Origin: Pseudomonas sp.
Lineage (GTDB): Bacteria; Pseudomonadota; Gammaproteobacteria; Pseudomonadales; Pseudomonadaceae
Direction of reading: 5' to 3'
Assembly (NCBI RefSeq): GCF_030683065.1
Contig: NZ_JAUXMX010000027.1
Span: 1-64,000 of the forward strand
DNA length: 64,000 nucleotides
Positions 62,111-64,000 of this stretch are shown in pieces. Positions within the stretch are counted from its first letter, which is position 1. The number at the start of each line of letters is the position of its first letter. The translations under genes were made by a program, and so were the position numbers. The notes beneath the pieces are model-generated. The model did no database searches. It saw nothing but the letters and a program-made list of their open reading frames with translations, and was not told where the DNA came from.

Positions 62111-62347
62111 TCAGGGTCGCTCGAAAAGGCTTGTTTCGGCTTGAATCAGAGCAAAGCGTGGAACCCTCTCGCCGTCAACCTCGACGCTTGAGCAAAACAT
62201 CTCCAGCGGACGCACCCACAAGCCGTAATCGCCGTATAGCGCCTGATAGACCACTACTTGCTGCTCTTCCTCGGAATGCCGGGCTACGCCAAATACGCGG
62301 TACTCGGGGCCCTTGTAGTGGCGATAAAGGCCGGGCTGTAATTGCAT
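62111..62347 (-). CDS. DUF1653 family protein
   Basis: A 78-residue cytoplasmic protein with the DUF1653 pattern GLYRHYKGPEYRVFGVARHSEE, VVYQALYGDYGLWVRPLEMF and FALI. The family is small, widespread and has no known function. I start at the ATG at 62347 (MQLQPGLYRHY); the frame continues 41 codons upstream, overlapping the fadA terminator, which argues against a longer protein. The 255-base gap from topA contains its promoter, not placed. Confidence 0.85.
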   Translation of the reverse strand: MQLQPGLYRHYKGPEYRVFGVARHSEEEQQVVVYQALYGDYGLWVRPLEMFCSSVEVDGERVPRFALIQAETSLFERP

Positions 62348-62455
62348 GGCTAAATTCCTCGAATTTTTTCTACCGCACAAAAAATTTCGCGGGAAATTTC
62401 TACGTTGCGCAGCGACGCGCCCAAAGAGTGCTTGCCATAAATGGCAGGCCAAAAA

Positions 62456-62484
62456 CAAAAACCGGGGCACTAGGCCCCGGTTTT
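62456..62484 (-). terminator. Terminator after fadA
   Basis: Read on the minus strand, CCGGGGC-CTAGT-GCCCCGG is followed by TTTTTGTTTTTGG, 15 bases after the fadA stop. Confidence 0.9.
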
Positions 62485-62498
62485 ATGCCTGCGAGCGC

Positions 62499-63689
<1,191 letters not shown>

Positions 63690-63703
63690 CTAGTCTGTGC
63701 GCA

Positions 63704-64000
63704 TTAACCGAAGAACTTCTGACCGCCGGCGGCCATTTCGCGAAGTTTTGCGGTCGGCTGATACAGCGCACCCAGGTCGGCGTACTTGTCGGCCAAGGCC
63801 ACGAATTCAGCAACACCGACGCTGTCGATATAACGCAGCGCACCACCACGGAACGGCGGGAAGCCGATGCCATAGATCAGGCCCATATCAGCCTCGGCTG
63901 CCGTCTCGACGATGCCGTCTTCCAGGCAACGCACGGTTTCCAGGCACAGCGGGATCATCATGAAGTTGACGATGTCTTCATCGGTCACTTCACGCTGCTC
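63704..64000 (-). CDS. fadB: Fatty-acid oxidation complex alpha subunit, C-terminal fragment
   Basis: The last 98 residues of FadB, ending AAGGQKFFG, run from the window edge. The visible part is the second 3-hydroxyacyl-CoA dehydrogenase C-terminal domain ([36 protein letters not shown]). FadB supplies enoyl-CoA hydratase and hydroxyacyl-CoA dehydrogenase activity and binds FadA. The start and the catalytic hydratase domain lie beyond 64000. Confidence 0.95.
   Translation of the reverse strand, partial: EQREVTDEDIVNFMMIPLCLETVRCLEDGIVETAAEADMGLIYGIGFPPFRGGALRYIDSVGVAEFVALADKYADLGALYQPTAKLREMAAGGQKFFG

Overview
The window is a piece of a Pseudomonas chromosome (Gammaproteobacteria). The GC content looks to be around 60% by eye. 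Gene content and order run in parallel, nearly gene for gene, with the P. aeruginosa PAO1 segment PA2952 to PA3014 as I remember it: etfB/etfQO, tatD-pilZ-holB-tmk-mltG-pabC-fabF-acpP-fabG-fabD-plsX-rpmF, rne, murB-ptpA-kdsB-lpxK, exbBD, comEC, lolCDE, sthA, nqrABCDEF, gap, mfd, nagZ, psrA, lexA-sulA, topA, fadAB. The lower GC and some local differences suggest a species other than P. aeruginosa. It is core genome: I see no prophage, insertion sequence, integron, CRISPR array, tRNA or rRNA gene.

Layout. 1-2.1 kb: divergent etfB (cut by the window edge) and etfQO, which pass electrons from acyl-CoA dehydrogenases to ubiquinone. 2.2-7.3 kb: two conserved hypotheticals, two radical SAM enzymes, a TetR regulator and a class V aminotransferase. 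7.4-7.5 kb: a small RNA at the position of RgsA. 7.6-17.9 kb: a long minus-strand block for fatty-acid and phospholipid precursor synthesis (plsX, fabD, fabG, acpP, fabF) followed by pabC, mltG, tmk, holB, pilZ and tatD. 18-25 kb: maf (yceF), an S49 peptidase, a HAD phosphatase, rluC, and divergently rne with a 0.5 kb leader. 25-32 kb: murB, ptpA, kdsB, a Trm112-like protein, lpxK, exbD, exbB, comEC. 32-38 kb: lolCDE, a PilZ protein, a small secreted protein and a glycerophosphodiesterase. 38-46.5 kb: sthA and the complete Na+-pumping NADH:quinone reductase operon nqrABCDEF with its maturation genes apbE and nqrM. 46.7-53 kb: a periplasmic chalcone-isomerase-like protein, a large GAPDH, mfd and csiV. 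53-59 kb: methylthioinosine phosphorylase, nagZ, an L,D-transpeptidase, psrA, lexA, sulA and two small hypotheticals. 59-64 kb: topA, a DUF1653 protein, fadA and the 3' end of fadB.

How it fits together. Fatty-acid turnover links both ends of the window. PsrA, the TetR-type long-chain fatty-acid sensor, is encoded at 55.6-56.3 kb. Sequences matching its C/GAAAC-N4-GTTTG/C operator lie in front of etfQO (one) and of psrA itself (two, overlapping the -10). The fadAB beta-oxidation genes sit at the right edge. The envelope genes (lpxK, kdsB, murB, lolCDE, mltG, nagZ, the L,D-transpeptidase) and the DNA-damage pair lexA-sulA (two SOS boxes) are the other themes.

I did not find a clearly undescribed system. 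The points most worth a second look are regulatory or structural: the PsrA operators, the RgsA-like RNA, the rne leader and the Arg-rich repeats of RNase E, a PilZ protein with a helical insertion, a radical SAM enzyme with a CX4CX2C cluster motif, the lexA-sulA spacer, and several palindromic elements. Comparisons with named family members are from memory, not from a database search.
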